Assembly (NCBI GenBank): GCA_002352125.1
Contig: DEHU01000182.1
Location: 1 to 6,322 of the forward strand
Direction: 5' to 3'
Length of the DNA stretch: 6,322 bases
DNA from: Competibacteraceae bacterium UBA2792
GTDB taxonomy: Bacteria; Pseudomonadota; Gammaproteobacteria; Competibacterales; Competibacteraceae
The notes beneath the pieces are model-generated. The model did not search any database. It saw only the letters and a program-made list of their open reading frames with translations, and was not told where the DNA came from. A program made the position numbers and the translations under genes. Each line of letters opens with the position of its first letter. The first letter of the stretch is position 1. Shown in pieces: positions 5,717 through 6,322 of this stretch.

Positions 5717-6322
5717 TCAAACCTCCTCGGCCAGCGCCAGCAACGGCGCCGTTTGCTGCAAAAAGCCCCGGACGTCGAACAGCTCGGTGACCCGGCCCTG
5801 GATCACCAGCGTGCCCGATATGCCGTTGCGGGTCGAACGTCCCTTGATCTCGAAAACGTCTTGGATGATGTCGATGATTTCGTCCACGATCAGGCCGACT
5901 TGACGCGCGTCATCCCCGAACACGATCACTTGCAACAGGTTTGCGTTGGCGCCGGTACCTTCGTTGGACGGCAGGCGGTCGAAAGCGCGGCGCTCGCTCA
6001 GAATATTCTTGAGGTGGATCAACGGCAGAATTTGGCCGCGATACTGGATGACGTCCACGTCGCCGGCACCTTCGACCTGACCGGCTTCGAATTCTTCCAA
6101 TCGGGAGACGGGGGCGAGCGGAATGGCCAACCGGCCATTGCCGGGAGAACGCACCAGCAGCAAGGTTTGGCGTTCGGTTTCGCGCTCCCGGCCATCCCGC
6201 AGTTGTGCCGCGATGTTTTGGTCGTGGCTGTCGCTCAGAATGCGGGCCTGCTGGGCGATGCCCAGCACGTCGAGAATGAGCGCGACCCGGCCGTCGCCCA
6301 TGATGGTGGCGCCGGCGAAGAC
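5717..6322 (-). CDS. cheA: CheA histidine kinase, C-terminal part with an extra CheW-like domain (5' end beyond the right edge)
   Basis: The reading frame is open to the window edge and gives 201 residues of a C-terminus. The first visible residues, VFAGATIMGDGRVALILDV, are the signature end of the CheA regulatory (P5) domain. In E. coli-type CheA the protein ends shortly after this. Here about 180 more residues follow: a linker, then a second CheW-like domain. Its hallmarks are QTLLLVRSPGNGRLAIPLAPV (near visible 45-65), VIQYRGQILPLIHLKNIL, VGLIVDEIIDIIQDVFEI, and GTLVIQGRVTELFDVRGFL before a short acidic tail. CheA autophosphorylates on a His and passes phosphate to CheY and CheB; the Hpt, dimerisation and kinase domains must lie outside the window. 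No C-terminal receiver is present. The stop is 4 nt before cheW. A separate small CheW gene is unlikely, because the conserved GATIMGDG stretch continues in frame upstream. Confidence 0.92.
   Translation of the reverse strand, partial: VFAGATIMGDGRVALILDVLGIAQQARILSDSHDQNIAAQLRDGRERETERQTLLLVRSPGNGRLAIPLAPVSRLEEFEAGQVEGAGDVDVIQYRGQILPLIHLKNILSERRAFDRLPSNEGTGANANLLQVIVFGDDARQVGLIVDEIIDIIQDVFEIKGRSTRNGISGTLVIQGRVTELFDVRGFLQQTAPLLALAEEV
5721..5727 (-). promoter_or_regulatory. Strong ribosome binding site that fixes the GTG start of cheW
   Basis: AGGAGGT on the minus strand is 8 nt upstream of the GTG at 5712. It overlaps the final codons (Glu-Glu-Val-stop) of cheA. There is no ATG at this spacing, so the site supports GTG as the cheW start. 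Confidence 0.8.

Overview
The window is a single tightly packed chemotaxis (che) gene cluster, read entirely on the minus strand (right to left). In transcription order it holds the 3' end of cheA (runs off the right edge), cheW, a large methyl-accepting chemotaxis protein (MCP), cheY, cheB, cheR, a CheX-type phosphatase-like gene, and the first 16 codons of a second CheY-like receiver gene (runs off the left edge). No RNA gene, insertion sequence, CRISPR array, attachment site or convincing terminator or promoter is visible. There is no gene-free stretch longer than 64 bases.

Spacing suggests one operon. Gaps are 4 nt (cheA-cheW), 64 nt (cheW-mcp), 26 nt (mcp-cheY), 2 nt (cheY-cheB) and 3 nt (cheB-cheR). 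cheR and cheX overlap by 19 nt, and cheX and the second receiver gene overlap by 4 nt (ATGA). The organism looks like a GC-rich Gram-negative bacterium, probably a proteobacterium; the signalling-tip sequence of the MCP and the gene order resemble gammaproteobacterial or methylotroph-type clusters. That is an impression from memory, not a search result.

Functionally this is a nearly complete receptor-kinase-adaptation module. The MCP is predicted to sense a small ligand with a periplasmic Cache domain and possibly a second cue with a cytoplasmic PAS domain. CheW and the CheW-like domains of CheA couple it to kinase control. CheY and the second receiver carry the output. CheR and CheB methylate and demethylate the MCP. 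CheX would be the CheY-phosphate phosphatase, but its conserved catalytic Asn is replaced by His. No CheZ, CheC or CheD is visible in the window.

I do not see an undescribed system here. The points most worth a second look are the tandem CheW-like C-terminus of CheA, the altered active-site motif of CheX next to a translationally coupled receiver gene, and the Ser-Pro repeat linker of CheB.
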